Of a DNA stretch of 64,000 bases, positions 17,442 through 26,025 are shown piece after piece. The translations under genes were made by a program, and so were the position numbers. The DNA is from Maribacter aquivivus (GTDB taxonomy: Bacteria > Bacteroidota > Bacteroidia > Flavobacteriales > Flavobacteriaceae), in assembly GCF_900142175.1 (NCBI RefSeq), contig NZ_FQZX01000001.1:186001-250000 (forward strand). Direction: 5' to 3'. The notes beneath the pieces were generated by a model. That model saw nothing but the letters and a program-made list of their open reading frames with translations. It did not search any database and was not told the origin of the DNA. The stretch's first letter is position 1; each line of letters opens with the position of its first letter.

Positions 17442-17463
17442 TATTGTTGCACCAACAACAATA
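17442..17463. promoter_or_regulatory. Candidate MarR operator in the divergent promoter region
   Basis: A perfect 8-bp inverted repeat TATTGTTG/CAACAATA with six bases between arms, in the 120-bp gap between the divergent aminotransferase and MarR genes. It lies just upstream of a TAnnTTTG box for the MarR gene, where a bound repressor would cover the -33 region. A related palindrome is at 16247-16265. Confidence 0.6.
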
Positions 17464-17480
17464 TTAACGATAAACTCTGT

Positions 17481-17488
17481 TACTTTTG
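17481..17488 (+). promoter_or_regulatory. Candidate -7 element of the MarR gene
   Basis: TACTTTTG matches TAnnTTTG. It lies 19 bases before the ATG at 17508 and 17 bases after the palindrome at 17442-17463. No clear -33 TTTG is seen. Confidence 0.45.
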
Positions 17489-17507
17489 GAGGAATAACAT
17501 TTGGATT

Positions 17508-17954
17508 ATGGACAGGACGGAAGGCTTCGGGGTATATATTGATCGTACTCTAAAAAAGGTTCAAAGCACTTTTTTACAAGTTTTTGCAGAGAATAATATT
17601 GATTTGACCATTGAGCAATGGGTCATATTACAACGTGTACAATTAGAAGGCAAAGAGGCATCTCAGGCTGATATTGCCAAATCTAACTTTAGAAATAGGG
17701 CAACAACTTCTAGAGTTATTAGCGGATTATGCAAAAAAGGCTTCTTACGAAAGTCTAGATTTAGAGATGATCAAAAAAGATACAAACTTGTAATCACTGA
17801 TGAAGGATCTGCACTAATAAAACAGGTAATGCCTTTTATTACCGATTTACGAAAAGTTAGTACACTGGGTATCACCGAAGAAGAGTTTGAAATATTCTAT
17901 AAAGTACTTGATCAGCTATGGGAAAATTTCGATCAATACGAGGGGCGTTCATAG
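17508..17954 (+). CDS. MarR family transcriptional regulator
   Basis: 148 residues with the winged-helix MarR fold. Helix-turn-helix region around residues 50-85 (EASQADIAKSNFRNRATTSRVISGLCKKGFLRKS) followed by the wing RDDQKRYKLVITDEG. MarR proteins bind palindromes as dimers and usually repress divergent catabolic genes until an aromatic ligand binds. It is transcribed away from the tyrosine catabolism genes, and two TGTTG-N6-CAACA palindromes fit as operators. Control of the hpd pathway is inferred from this arrangement. Confidence 0.92.
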   Translation: MDRTEGFGVYIDRTLKKVQSTFLQVFAENNIDLTIEQWVILQRVQLEGKEASQADIAKSNFRNRATTSRVISGLCKKGFLRKSRFRDDQKRYKLVITDEGSALIKQVMPFITDLRKVSTLGITEEEFEIFYKVLDQLWENFDQYEGRS

Positions 17955-18002
17955 CCGTAAATTGGCATATTAAAGAAATAATTAAATTTTTGTTGATTTT
18001 GG

Positions 18003-18033
18003 TTTTACCAGTCTATAAAAATCACTAAGTTTG
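18003..18033 (+). promoter_or_regulatory. Candidate tRNA promoter
   Basis: A -7 box TAAGTTTG at 18026-18033 matches TAnnTTTG. A T-rich stretch TTTTA sits 19 bases upstream in the -33 position (18003-18007). The box ends 25 bases before the mature tRNA 5' end. Confidence 0.5.
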
Positions 18034-18058
18034 CACCCACATTTGAAAAAATGGTGTC

Positions 18059-18132
18059 GGTCGCATAGCTCAGCTGGATAGAGCATCTGCCTTCTAAGCA
18101 GACGGTCGGAGGTTCGAATCCTCCTGCGATCA
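18059..18132 (+). tRNA. tRNA-Arg (anticodon TCT)
   Basis: A complete 74-base cloverleaf. Acceptor GGTCGCA pairs with TGCGATC (one G-T wobble), D-stem GCTC/GAGC, anticodon stem TCTGC/GCAGA with loop CTTCTAA giving anticodon TCT (reads AGA), and T-stem GGAGG/CCTCC with loop TTCGAAT. The discriminator base is A and no CCA is encoded. A terminator follows directly. Confidence 0.97.
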
Positions 18133-18137
18133 CTCTG

Positions 18138-18166
18138 AAGCCCCTTTTAGGGGCTTTTTTGTTTTT
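18138..18166 (+). terminator. Rho-independent terminator of the tRNA
   Basis: Stem AAGCCCC/GGGGCTT with loop TTTTA, followed by a run of T residues (TTTT-G-TTTTT). It lies five bases after the tRNA. Confidence 0.9.
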
Positions 18167-18268
18167 AGTACTTTCCTCTTACATTCATTTTCTTCACTTA
18201 TCTGCCTATCTATAGAGTTATTTTAACATTTTTATTATTTTTACCAATTAAGAAAAAATTCATTTTAG

Positions 18269-18700
18269 ATGTATACTTTGACTTATGAATCTGTCGCTAC
18301 TGAAACACTTAAAAGCTTTGAAATGGAAGAGCTTCTTGAGAAGGCGCGTGAGAACAATATGCGTGATGACATTACAGGTTGTCTAATCTATTACAAAGGT
18401 CGTTTTGTTCAACTACTAGAGGGTAATAAAACGAGAATAGAAGCACTTTACAGCAAGATTAAAAAAGATCCTCGCCATAAAAATGTAACTCTTTTTTCTG
18501 ATGACGAAACAAGTAAAAGAACCTTCCCAAATTGGGGAATGGCATACTACCCTATTGACGAGAACAATACTAACAGATATGAGTACGAGCAATTTAAGAG
18601 AAACCTGATTCTAATGGCAGATCTTATTGAACCTACCAATGTTACATCAAAACACTTCTGGAAGAAAATCAAAACCATGATTTCAGAACCACCAATGTAA
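18269..18700 (+). CDS. BLUF-domain blue-light photoreceptor
   Basis: 143 residues, BLUF domain over residues 1-95, then a short helical tail with no effector domain. FAD-binding and switching residues are visible: Tyr6 (LTYES), Asn30 (ENNMRDDITG), Gln48 (GRFVQLLEG), and Trp89/Met91 (FPNWGMAYY). Light changes the hydrogen bonds around Gln and Tyr, and the protein then acts on a partner. It is close to single-domain response regulators and AraC-type regulators on both strands, but no partner can be named from sequence. Confidence 0.95.
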   Translation: MYTLTYESVATETLKSFEMEELLEKARENNMRDDITGCLIYYKGRFVQLLEGNKTRIEALYSKIKKDPRHKNVTLFSDDETSKRTFPNWGMAYYPIDENNTNRYEYEQFKRNLILMADLIEPTNVTSKHFWKKIKTMISEPPM

Positions 18701-18896
18701 CCTGTAGAACATCTTAATACATTTTTACTCAAAATAGTAATATGTGCTCATATACTGGCGTTATATTTTAGGTATTGAGCTATTTTTTAAACGAATCGCA
18801 TTAGAGAATAGACTTCTTAAGTTTTACCTTGCTGTTAGATTTTGATTAAAATTTTTGTGAACAAACATTTTTTAGCGTTTTAAATTATTAATTGCC

Positions 18897-19334
18897 ATGA
18901 GCAAAAATTTACTAAATGTCTTTCTAGCTGACGATGATAGTGATGACAGAACATTCTTTTCTGATGCATTAAGAGAGATACCTATACAGACTACAATTTC
19001 TGAATTTAATAATGGCGTGGACCTAATGGCAAGTTTGCTATCAAATACCGCAGAGAAACCAGATGTTATATTCTTAGATTTAAAAATGCCAATGATGGAC
19101 GGATTTGAGTGTCTTGCTGATATTCGTGATCTTGAGAAATATGCAGATACTCCCGTAATTATCTACTCTACATCTTATCACCCTAAAGAGATTACCCGTT
19201 TAAATGAAATGGGTGCTTCTCTATATTTACAAAAACCTTCTTCATACAACCAGCTTAAAACACTTTTACACAAATGTTTACGCTATGTAAATGATTCTGA
19301 AAAAAACGAGAAGGAGTTCGTGATTTCCATTTAA
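18897..19334 (+). CDS. Single-domain response regulator (Rcp1-like)
   Basis: 145 residues consisting of a receiver domain only. Acidic pocket DDDSDD at 12-17, phospho-acceptor Asp61 in IFLDLKMPMMDGFE, Thr/Ser in IYSTSYH and Lys in LYLQKPSS. The DDDSDDR and LDLKMP features fit the Rcp1-like group that receives phosphate from phytochrome-like or PAS kinases. It stands alone, with ~195 bases of AT-rich, apparently empty DNA before it. A second very similar regulator is at 22838-23284. Confidence 0.94.
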   Translation: MSKNLLNVFLADDDSDDRTFFSDALREIPIQTTISEFNNGVDLMASLLSNTAEKPDVIFLDLKMPMMDGFECLADIRDLEKYADTPVIIYSTSYHPKEITRLNEMGASLYLQKPSSYNQLKTLLHKCLRYVNDSEKNEKEFVISI

Positions 19335-19458
19335 TATTTTTAGATACATTTAATACTACCTTTTTAAAACAACTATCCCTCTAACTATTTAAATAGTAAG
19401 GCTTTCTTCTTTAGAATTTTTTCCATCTTCAAATAGTATTTACTTACTGTTAGTAACC

Positions 19459-19484
19459 AAAAAAGCCAGCTCAATTGAGCCGGC
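19459..19484 (-). terminator. Terminator downstream of the AraC gene
   Basis: Stem GCCGGCTC/GAGCTGGC (one G-T pair) with loop AATT, read on the minus strand and followed by six T. It lies 25 bases beyond the AraC stop and could also serve the convergent response regulator gene. Confidence 0.75.
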
Positions 19485-19508
19485 CTTATCTTTTTCATAT
19501 TATTTATT

Positions 19509-20504
19509 TTATGCCGAGATTGACGCGTTTCTAATATTCATTAGGTACGCTTTAGGTGTACACTTAAATTTATTTCTAAAGATTTTTGAGAAGTAACTTC
19601 TGCTTGTAAACCCAATAGAATATACTATCTCTGAAATGTTCATATCAGACGTCTGTATTAATTCTTCTGCTAAGATCAATCTTTCGTTTCTAATGAAATT
19701 TGTTACCGTAGTACCTTCCATCACCTTAAAACCTTCTTGTAATTTTGTTGGCGAAAGACCGTATTCTTTACTTAAATCCGTTACTGTATAAGGAAACTCT
19801 GGCTTTCTCTTGATAGCGTTTACCGCTTCTTCAATTCTTAACAGCTCTTTTTTGGTTAACATAGTAGCAACTTGTCCACTGTTCTCAATATCTTGCTTAC
19901 AGTGTAAAATCTCTAATGCCAAGGTAAAGTTTACAATACCCTCTATAAGCAGTTTTCTTACCAAACCTACTTGGGTAATTGATCTAATCTGTAATAATTG
20001 TTCTTTTATTTTAAGGTTGAAAGTACCTATGTGAGCACTACCATCTTCATTTAAGAATGAAGCAAACAATTGCTCATATAATTCATTATTGTTAACATTC
20101 TTACTTAATGACTCACCATCTTGTGTTACCTTAATAATAGACAAGTTAGACTTAGTTGCCTCTCTTAATTTAATATTAATAGTCTCATGAGATCCACCAA
20201 TAACTACTGTTTGTAAAGCTTCAACTTTACTTGTTTCTTTACCTTTTGAAAATCTAAAACTACCTTCTAAACAGTAAATGAAGTATAAACTACGATTCTC
20301 ATCCAATTTTAAATCGAAATTGAAATCATCGTTCAAATCCAAATCATACTCTGTGTAAGAGATTCCTGAACCCAAAGAAACGGTCTGTATTCTACCGCTA
20401 CCTTTATCGTTATCATATTGAAGAATACGATCTCCTTGAAAACTTGAGATACTTCCTCCTAAAACATTATTAAAATGACTTAATTGATTATGAACTACTT
20501 GCAT
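19509..20504 (-). CDS. AraC family transcriptional regulator
   Basis: 331 residues. The C-terminal ~100 residues hold two helix-turn-helix motifs: YTVTDLSKEYGLSPTKLQEGFK and NISEIVYSIGFTSRSYFSKIFRNKFKCTPKAY, the signature of AraC proteins. The N-terminal 220 residues look like a cupin-type sensory domain (SLGSGISYTEYDL, IYCLEGSFRFSKG). No ligand can be inferred. A 53-codon reading frame ends 10 bases inside its start, which suggests coupled translation. Confidence 0.92.
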   Translation of the reverse strand: MQVVHNQLSHFNNVLGGSISSFQGDRILQYDNDKGSGRIQTVSLGSGISYTEYDLDLNDDFNFDLKLDENRSLYFIYCLEGSFRFSKGKETSKVEALQTVVIGGSHETINIKLREATKSNLSIIKVTQDGESLSKNVNNNELYEQLFASFLNEDGSAHIGTFNLKIKEQLLQIRSITQVGLVRKLLIEGIVNFTLALEILHCKQDIENSGQVATMLTKKELLRIEEAVNAIKRKPEFPYTVTDLSKEYGLSPTKLQEGFKVMEGTTVTNFIRNERLILAEELIQTSDMNISEIVYSIGFTSRSYFSKIFRNKFKCTPKAYLMNIRNASISA

Positions 20505-20656
20505 GAATTATTATTTAGATGGTTATTATTTAATGAAGCCTCTTGCGCTTGAAAGTTTTCGAAAAAACCAGGAGTACTACTTTGTACATTTAAGGTCTGA
20601 CCATAAGACTCTTTTGGTCTTACGTTACCTACTCTAGCATATTGAAGATTATTCAT
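20495..20656 (-). CDS. Small ORF overlapping the AraC start
   Basis: A 53-residue reading frame directly upstream of the AraC gene. Its stop TAG overlaps the AraC start by ten bases, as in translationally coupled genes. The peptide is soluble and Gln/Asn-rich, with segments ARVGNVRPKESYGQ and STPGFFENFQAQE, and no signal peptide. I recognise no family. It could be a small regulatory protein or a leader peptide. Confidence 0.45.
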   Translation of the reverse strand: MNNLQYARVGNVRPKESYGQTLNVQSSTPGFFENFQAQEASLNNNHLNNNSCK

Positions 20657-20775
20657 AAAGGCTTACATTTCTTGTTGATACAAAGATGCAGCCGATGCAA
20701 TCTAAATCTGTTACATCATTTTTAGAAGCTGTTACACAATTTTAAGAAAGGTATGTTATATAGTGTAAAAACTTA

Positions 20776-22707
20776 CTATAACAAGGTGGGAAGATAAACG
20801 GTAAACTCAGCACCTTTGCCCAATTCACCTTTTGCAGTGATGGTTCCGTTATGCGATTGAACAATTTTTTTACAAATAGATAAGCCTAACCCAGTACCTG
20901 AAAATTCTGTTTTTCCATGAAGACGTTGAAATATCTCAAAAATTTTCTCTTGGTACTTTTTCTCGAATCCTATGCCGTTATCAATAAATTGCAGCTTCAC
21001 ATAATTTATGTTTGGCAATAAACTTTCTACCGAACTTTTGTCACCGCTAACAATACTACCTTTAATTTGAATATTAGGTTGTACGTCTTCCTTCACATAT
21101 TTGAGTGAATTACCAATCAGGTTGGCGAATAACTGTTCTAACTGAAATTGAATGCCATTTACCACCGGTAAACTCACAGACACTACCTTGGCATCTAAAT
21201 CATTTATACGTTCACCTAAATCTTCTAGAACATTATTTAAAACATCATTAAGGTCTACGCGCCTTGGTTGTTCGCCCACCTCATCTATTTTAGAATAGGA
21301 AAGTAGATTGTTAATAAGGTTACGCATTCTATCTGACGAGTACTTTATTTTAGATAAGTACCCTTGTGATCTATTACTTAATCTCCCCTCTTCTTCTTCA
21401 TCTAACCTACTTACAAACATTTGAATTTTACGAAGGGGTTCTTGTAAATCATGACTGGCAACACGGTTAAAAGCTTCTAAATCTGCGTTGGTTCTTTTTA
21501 ATTCTGTATTCTTAATCTGTAGTACCGACTCTGCTTCTATTTGCTTGGTAACGTCTCTAATAACACCTACCATATACCAATTACCTTCTTTCTGGTAACA
21601 TTCGCCAATGGTGTTCATATACTTTAATTCGTTAGATTTTGTATACACACGAAAGACAAGGTCAGATTTAGTCTTATTCTTTTTAGCCTCCTTAAAACTA
21701 GATTTAACCTTATGTAGGTCATTGGGGTGTAAGAACGTTAGTAAACGATCATACTTATCATCGAACTCTTTGGGGTCATACCCGAACAACCTGTATACAT
21801 TGTCTGAATATTTAATTTCCTCCTTAGCTAGATTCCATCGAAAACTACCAATATTGGCTACATGCTCTGCTTCTGAAAGCAACCTGTTCTGTATAAATAA
21901 TTGTGCCTCGTAAGTCTTCTCTTGCGTTACATCTTTAGAGAATAGAATTAAACCATCGTTCATTTTTACTGCCCGGGTAGTCAACCAAACAGATTCTTCG
22001 TCAAATATAAATTCTTTGGTATACTCTTTATTCTCACCAGACAAATAACCATCTGCTAGAATTTCCAAAACTCCGTTCTCCGCATTATTTGGATAATACT
22101 CCAGTATCGTCTGCCCTTCAATGAACGCAGATTCTTCATTTGCAATTTCACCCATTCGATTATTTATATAATCGATACGAAAGTCTTCAACATCACCTTT
22201 TTTATTAAAAATAGGTTTCAAATAACAAATAATACTATCGTTACTATCTAAAACCCGTATTCCAAAAAGATTAGAAATTTCAAGCTCTCTCTTCCTCGAC
22301 TCAAGACTACCTAAAGGGGCTTTAGATTCTTTGTCGTTGATAAAGTTAGGTTTAACCAAAGTTAGGGTGAACAATAGACCTGTGTCAAAAGAATTGATTC
22401 TAACTTGATAACTAAGTAAATTATCTTCTTCTTTAACTATAATATTGAAATTATCTTCTTCACCAGTTTCTAGCACCTTATTCGCTAAAATTATGATTTC
22501 ATCATAATTTACAAGCTCTCCCAAAGATTTCTTTTCAATACTTTCAAAAGAAAAAGAAAAGAAATTTTGCGCACTCTGGTTCGCGTACTTAACAAAATAT
22601 TCTTTTGTGCTTAAAGAATTTGGCACCGATGGTTCAGCATATAATACAGCAGTGTTGGCGTCGTCAACTATTTTTTTTAAAAAATCATCTGCTACAGTAT
22701 TCATCAT
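20776..22707 (-). CDS. PAS-domain sensor histidine kinase
   Basis: 643 residues, cytoplasmic with no membrane segment. PAS-like regions at ~1-120, ~150-265 and ~280-390, the last with the typical IGSFRWNL, LFGYDP and FLHPNDLHKV. Then HisKA with phospho-acceptor His419 in VASHDLQEPLRKIQMF and a HATPase_c domain with LFANLIGNSLKYV, DNGIGFE and SGTGLGLSICKKI. It probably passes phosphate to a separate receiver such as the single-domain regulators on either side. The signal is unknown. Confidence 0.94.
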   Translation of the reverse strand: MMNTVADDFLKKIVDDANTAVLYAEPSVPNSLSTKEYFVKYANQSAQNFFSFSFESIEKKSLGELVNYDEIIILANKVLETGEEDNFNIIVKEEDNLLSYQVRINSFDTGLLFTLTLVKPNFINDKESKAPLGSLESRKRELEISNLFGIRVLDSNDSIICYLKPIFNKKGDVEDFRIDYINNRMGEIANEESAFIEGQTILEYYPNNAENGVLEILADGYLSGENKEYTKEFIFDEESVWLTTRAVKMNDGLILFSKDVTQEKTYEAQLFIQNRLLSEAEHVANIGSFRWNLAKEEIKYSDNVYRLFGYDPKEFDDKYDRLLTFLHPNDLHKVKSSFKEAKKNKTKSDLVFRVYTKSNELKYMNTIGECYQKEGNWYMVGVIRDVTKQIEAESVLQIKNTELKRTNADLEAFNRVASHDLQEPLRKIQMFVSRLDEEEEGRLSNRSQGYLSKIKYSSDRMRNLINNLLSYSKIDEVGEQPRRVDLNDVLNNVLEDLGERINDLDAKVVSVSLPVVNGIQFQLEQLFANLIGNSLKYVKEDVQPNIQIKGSIVSGDKSSVESLLPNINYVKLQFIDNGIGFEKKYQEKIFEIFQRLHGKTEFSGTGLGLSICKKIVQSHNGTITAKGELGKGAEFTVYLPTLL

Positions 22708-22784
22708 TTGTACTAACTTTTTACTCTTCTGTTAAGATTCTACGAAATAAGTATTTATAATTCAGCTCGACTAGTGCTAAAACA

Positions 22785-22816
22785 AAAAAAGTTGTTCCGA
22801 ATGAAACAACTTTTTT
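22785..22816 (-). terminator. Terminator of the HTH/response-regulator pair
   Basis: Perfect 12-bp arms AAAAAAGTTGTT/AACAACTTTTTT with an 8-base loop, 21 bases after the response regulator stop on the minus strand. A-rich and T-rich flanks make it bidirectional. Confidence 0.8.
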
Positions 22817-22837
22817 ACTATAGCTTTATTTGAGACC

Positions 22838-23284
22838 TTATATTTTCAATAAAAAATTCTCTTTCTTAAAATCATTTAAATGATAAGCCCAATTCATTTT
22901 AACCACTTGTTTTAATGATTTTTTAAGCTCATTGAAACTAGAAGGCTTTTTAATATAGATATTCGCCCCTTTTTCAAAAGTTTCTTCTATATCTCTTTCT
23001 GCAGAAGAGGTTGAATAAATAGCCACCAACAAATCTTTTAAATGTGGCGTACGTCTAATCGCTTCTAAACATTCAAACCCATTCATGATTGGCATATTTA
23101 AATCTAGAAACACCAAATCGGGAGTATTGTCTGTATCGGTCAATAAGTATTCCATACAGCTTTTTCCATTCTCTAGTTGATGTAAATCGGTGTTTAATTC
23201 GATTCCCTCCAATGCATCTGCAAAAAATTGTCTGTCGTCTTCGTCATCGTCAACGAGTAGTATTCTTAATTTATCCATTTTCAC
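22838..23284 (-). CDS. Single-domain response regulator (Rcp1-like), second copy
   Basis: 148 residues, receiver domain only. Acidic pocket DDDEDD at 12-17, phospho-acceptor Asp61 in VFLDLNMPIMNGFE, Ser/Thr in IYSTSS and Lys in IYIKKPSSFNELK. It is closely related to the protein at 18897-19334. It follows the HTH gene by 31 bases and is probably cotranscribed with it; a terminator follows. The PAS kinase gene downstream is a plausible partner. Confidence 0.94.
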   Translation of the reverse strand: MKMDKLRILLVDDDEDDRQFFADALEGIELNTDLHQLENGKSCMEYLLTDTDNTPDLVFLDLNMPIMNGFECLEAIRRTPHLKDLLVAIYSTSSAERDIEETFEKGANIYIKKPSSFNELKKSLKQVVKMNWAYHLNDFKKENFLLKI

Positions 23285-23315
23285 TTTTCATGTATTGAAA
23301 GAAGAACCGTTCTTC

Positions 23316-23849
23316 TCACTTTTTTCTAAACTTAATATACTGGGTGATGGTTAACCCAGTTACCTTCTTAAACTGATTCGATAAGTGAGGCACACTGCTA
23401 AAATTTAAATTGTGGGCAATCTCGCCTAAACTCGTGTTCTCTAACAGTACTAAATCCTTTACCTTTTCAATGCGCACTAATATATAAAAATTCTCTATAG
23501 AGGTAAACGTTTTACTAGAAAATAGATTTGAAAGATATGGATAACTAAAACCCAATTGTTTAGAAAGTAATTCTGAAATTTTTACATTTCTAATATCGCC
23601 CTCATAAACCATCTTCTTAATATAAATCTTAATCTCTTCAACGATATCTCGATTCTCTTTTGTCTGAATCTTTATACCAAAACCCTCTAGCTGCGATGAA
23701 ATAAATGTAAGCTTTTCATCACTTAAATCTTTAGGTAACTTAATGGTACCGTCTTGCAACATTTCAAAATTAACCCCTGCAGCGACCATTGTTTTTCGAA
23801 ATACTTCATTAACCATTTTTTCAGGGTTGTATATGAAACTATATTCCAT
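23316..23849 (-). CDS. AraC-type HTH protein, short form
   Basis: 177 residues. The C-terminal half is an AraC DNA-binding domain: KISELLSKQLGFSYPYLSNLF, then TSLGEIAHNLNFSSVPHLSNQFKKVTGLTITQY. The N-terminal ~75 residues are a small alpha/beta domain without similarity that I recognise. Short AraC proteins paired with a receiver gene occur widely in Bacteroidota. The response regulator gene follows 31 bases downstream, so the two likely form one regulatory unit. Confidence 0.9.
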   Translation of the reverse strand: MEYSFIYNPEKMVNEVFRKTMVAAGVNFEMLQDGTIKLPKDLSDEKLTFISSQLEGFGIKIQTKENRDIVEEIKIYIKKMVYEGDIRNVKISELLSKQLGFSYPYLSNLFSSKTFTSIENFYILVRIEKVKDLVLLENTSLGEIAHNLNFSSVPHLSNQFKKVTGLTITQYIKFRKK

Positions 23850-24029
23850 TCAATAAATCACAATTAGTTTGCTGCATAAGAGCTTGTAAAATTATTATTT
23901 TAGAAAAACATTATATAACAAAATACAATAAAATATTACCACTTTTAAACCTTAGCTCAAAAAACAAACTTATTGTAGGTTTTTGACTACAAAAAAATAC
24001 CCATGCGCCAATTAAAAACAGTAAGACAA

Positions 24030-25826
24030 TTAAGATTTCGTAAAAATTAATGCCCCATAAGCCGGAATATTTATTTTCCCTGTCCAGTTTTTAGCATCTG
24101 TGCTTTCTTCAATTACTTCAACACTATCTACTGATATTTCTGAGAAATCCTTATCGTAAATTGTACTACCTCCATTGATCTTTAGCTCAAAAGGTTCGTT
24201 TTCGTTTAAACCTATACCATAATCTTCATACTCTTGATTACTAAAATTCAAAACTACAAGAACTGGTTCTGTTGGATCATTGCCATCGAAACGGGTATAT
24301 GCCAATATTTTTGTTTCATGGTTAAGATGCAAAATTTCTATATGCTGACTTCTTAATCCGCGGCCACCTTCAGTTTCACCTGTTCTTAACTTAATAACAT
24401 CTCTAACCAAATTCTCTATACCCTTGTGCTTTTCTTCTTTGTTCCAATCTAAGCCTTCTGTATCCTGAAAATACTCGTCTTCAATAAATTCTTGACCTTG
24501 AAATAGCATTGGTATACCTGGCGCAGTCAATGTCAATACAATACCTAATAGTGCTCTCTTTTTAGCGAAGGCACTTTCTGCATCGCCCGGCTGTATTTCT
24601 TCTGGCACTCTTGCCTTACCATTTGCAACCTCATCATGAGATTCGGTATATACAATACGGCTAAATGCATCATTACTATATGTAAACTCTAATGCATCAA
24701 CGATTTTCTGTAGGTCCCTACTATTGTCATGTGTATCTTCTATAACCTCTCTTACTGGGTGAACAAAATTCATATCCCACTGCGATCCGTAAGCTAAACC
24801 ATCGTATTCTACAGCATCGGTAACCCTACTATCGCCTTTTAAATCTTCTGCAATAGTTAATACATGTGGATATTTCTCTCTGATTTCCGAGTTGATATCG
24901 CGCATTAAAACATTGCCTTCTTCAATCTCTGTATCGTAACCTAAACCACCACCTTCGTAGCGTATGTAAGAAGTAGCATCCATACGTAAACCGTCGCAAT
25001 GATATTTCTCGATCCACATTAATGCATTGTCCCTCAAATATTGCCTTACCTCTTCCCTACCATAATCTGGTCTGGTATCTCCCCAAGGTGTATCGCTTCT
25101 ATGGTCATTGTAGAAATAAATTCCGCCTTTGTCATTTTCGCTCCATCCATCGAACTGCCATAAATCTACATCTGACGGACCAAAGTGGTTGTAAACAACA
25201 TCCATTATTACGGCAATTCCCCTTTTATGAGCTTCATTGACCAGTTTTGCAAATGCATCTGGTCCGCCATAATCTTGTTCTATTGCAAATGGGTGAGCGG
25301 GATTGTAACCCCAAGATATTCCACCAGCAAACTCCGCCACGGGCAGTAATTCTATACAGTTAACACCTAAGTTTTTTAAGTAATCAAGCTTGACAATTAC
25401 ATCTTCAAAAGTACCCACCGCATCTGGTGAAGAACGATTAAAAGTACCTACGTGTAGTTCATAAATTACAAGCTCATTCCAGCTAGGCATTTTAAAATCT
25501 TCATCTTCCCAGTTGAAATCTAATGTTCTTATAATAGAATTACCGTTACTATTTGTTACCTCATAGGCATACGGATCATTTCTTGATAAAAGCTTACCGT
25601 TATATTCGATAAAGAATTTATATTCATCACCTTCTGATGCTTGCTCAGTACTTACTGACCAATATCCATTATTTTCTGCTTCGAGAACAATCTGGTTTTC
25701 AGACCAATTATTAAAGCTACCACCAACGAAGACTTTCGCTGCATTCGGAGCCCATACTCTAAAGGTTACAGCACCATCATTTATGACAGCACCCATACCT
25801 GCCGATTTTGTTATTGTAGTATTCAT
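24030..25826 (-). CDS. GH13 alpha-amylase-family enzyme with N-terminal CBM48
   Basis: 598 residues, no signal peptide. Residues ~10-100 are a CBM48/early-set domain (VTFRVWAPNAAKVFVGGSFNNW). The TIM barrel follows, with VIYELHVGTFN, nucleophile Asp283 in GLRMDATSY, acid/base Glu327 in LTIAEDLKG and His397-Asp398 in ESHDEV. The layout resembles glycogen branching enzymes and maltooligosyltrehalose trehalohydrolases. It probably acts on intracellular alpha-1,4/1,6-glucan; exact specificity cannot be read. It is flanked by signalling genes and looks monocistronic. Confidence 0.9.
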   Translation of the reverse strand: MNTTITKSAGMGAVINDGAVTFRVWAPNAAKVFVGGSFNNWSENQIVLEAENNGYWSVSTEQASEGDEYKFFIEYNGKLLSRNDPYAYEVTNSNGNSIIRTLDFNWEDEDFKMPSWNELVIYELHVGTFNRSSPDAVGTFEDVIVKLDYLKNLGVNCIELLPVAEFAGGISWGYNPAHPFAIEQDYGGPDAFAKLVNEAHKRGIAVIMDVVYNHFGPSDVDLWQFDGWSENDKGGIYFYNDHRSDTPWGDTRPDYGREEVRQYLRDNALMWIEKYHCDGLRMDATSYIRYEGGGLGYDTEIEEGNVLMRDINSEIREKYPHVLTIAEDLKGDSRVTDAVEYDGLAYGSQWDMNFVHPVREVIEDTHDNSRDLQKIVDALEFTYSNDAFSRIVYTESHDEVANGKARVPEEIQPGDAESAFAKKRALLGIVLTLTAPGIPMLFQGQEFIEDEYFQDTEGLDWNKEEKHKGIENLVRDVIKLRTGETEGGRGLRSQHIEILHLNHETKILAYTRFDGNDPTEPVLVVLNFSNQEYEDYGIGLNENEPFELKINGGSTIYDKDFSEISVDSVEVIEESTDAKNWTGKINIPAYGALIFTKS

Positions 25827-26025
25827 GAGTCAAAAATAGAATTGAATTCCCCTATATAATATCCTTAAAAGAATATGCTTTAACTCTAAAAAATTTTCTT
25901 TTAAATAACTTGAAAATAATCGAAATCAACTAGCTATTGACATGAAATACAATGACATACTAACTTAATCTTATCAATATAAATGAATAGATTATTAGAA
26001 CTTTGGATGAAATTATAAGTTGTAT

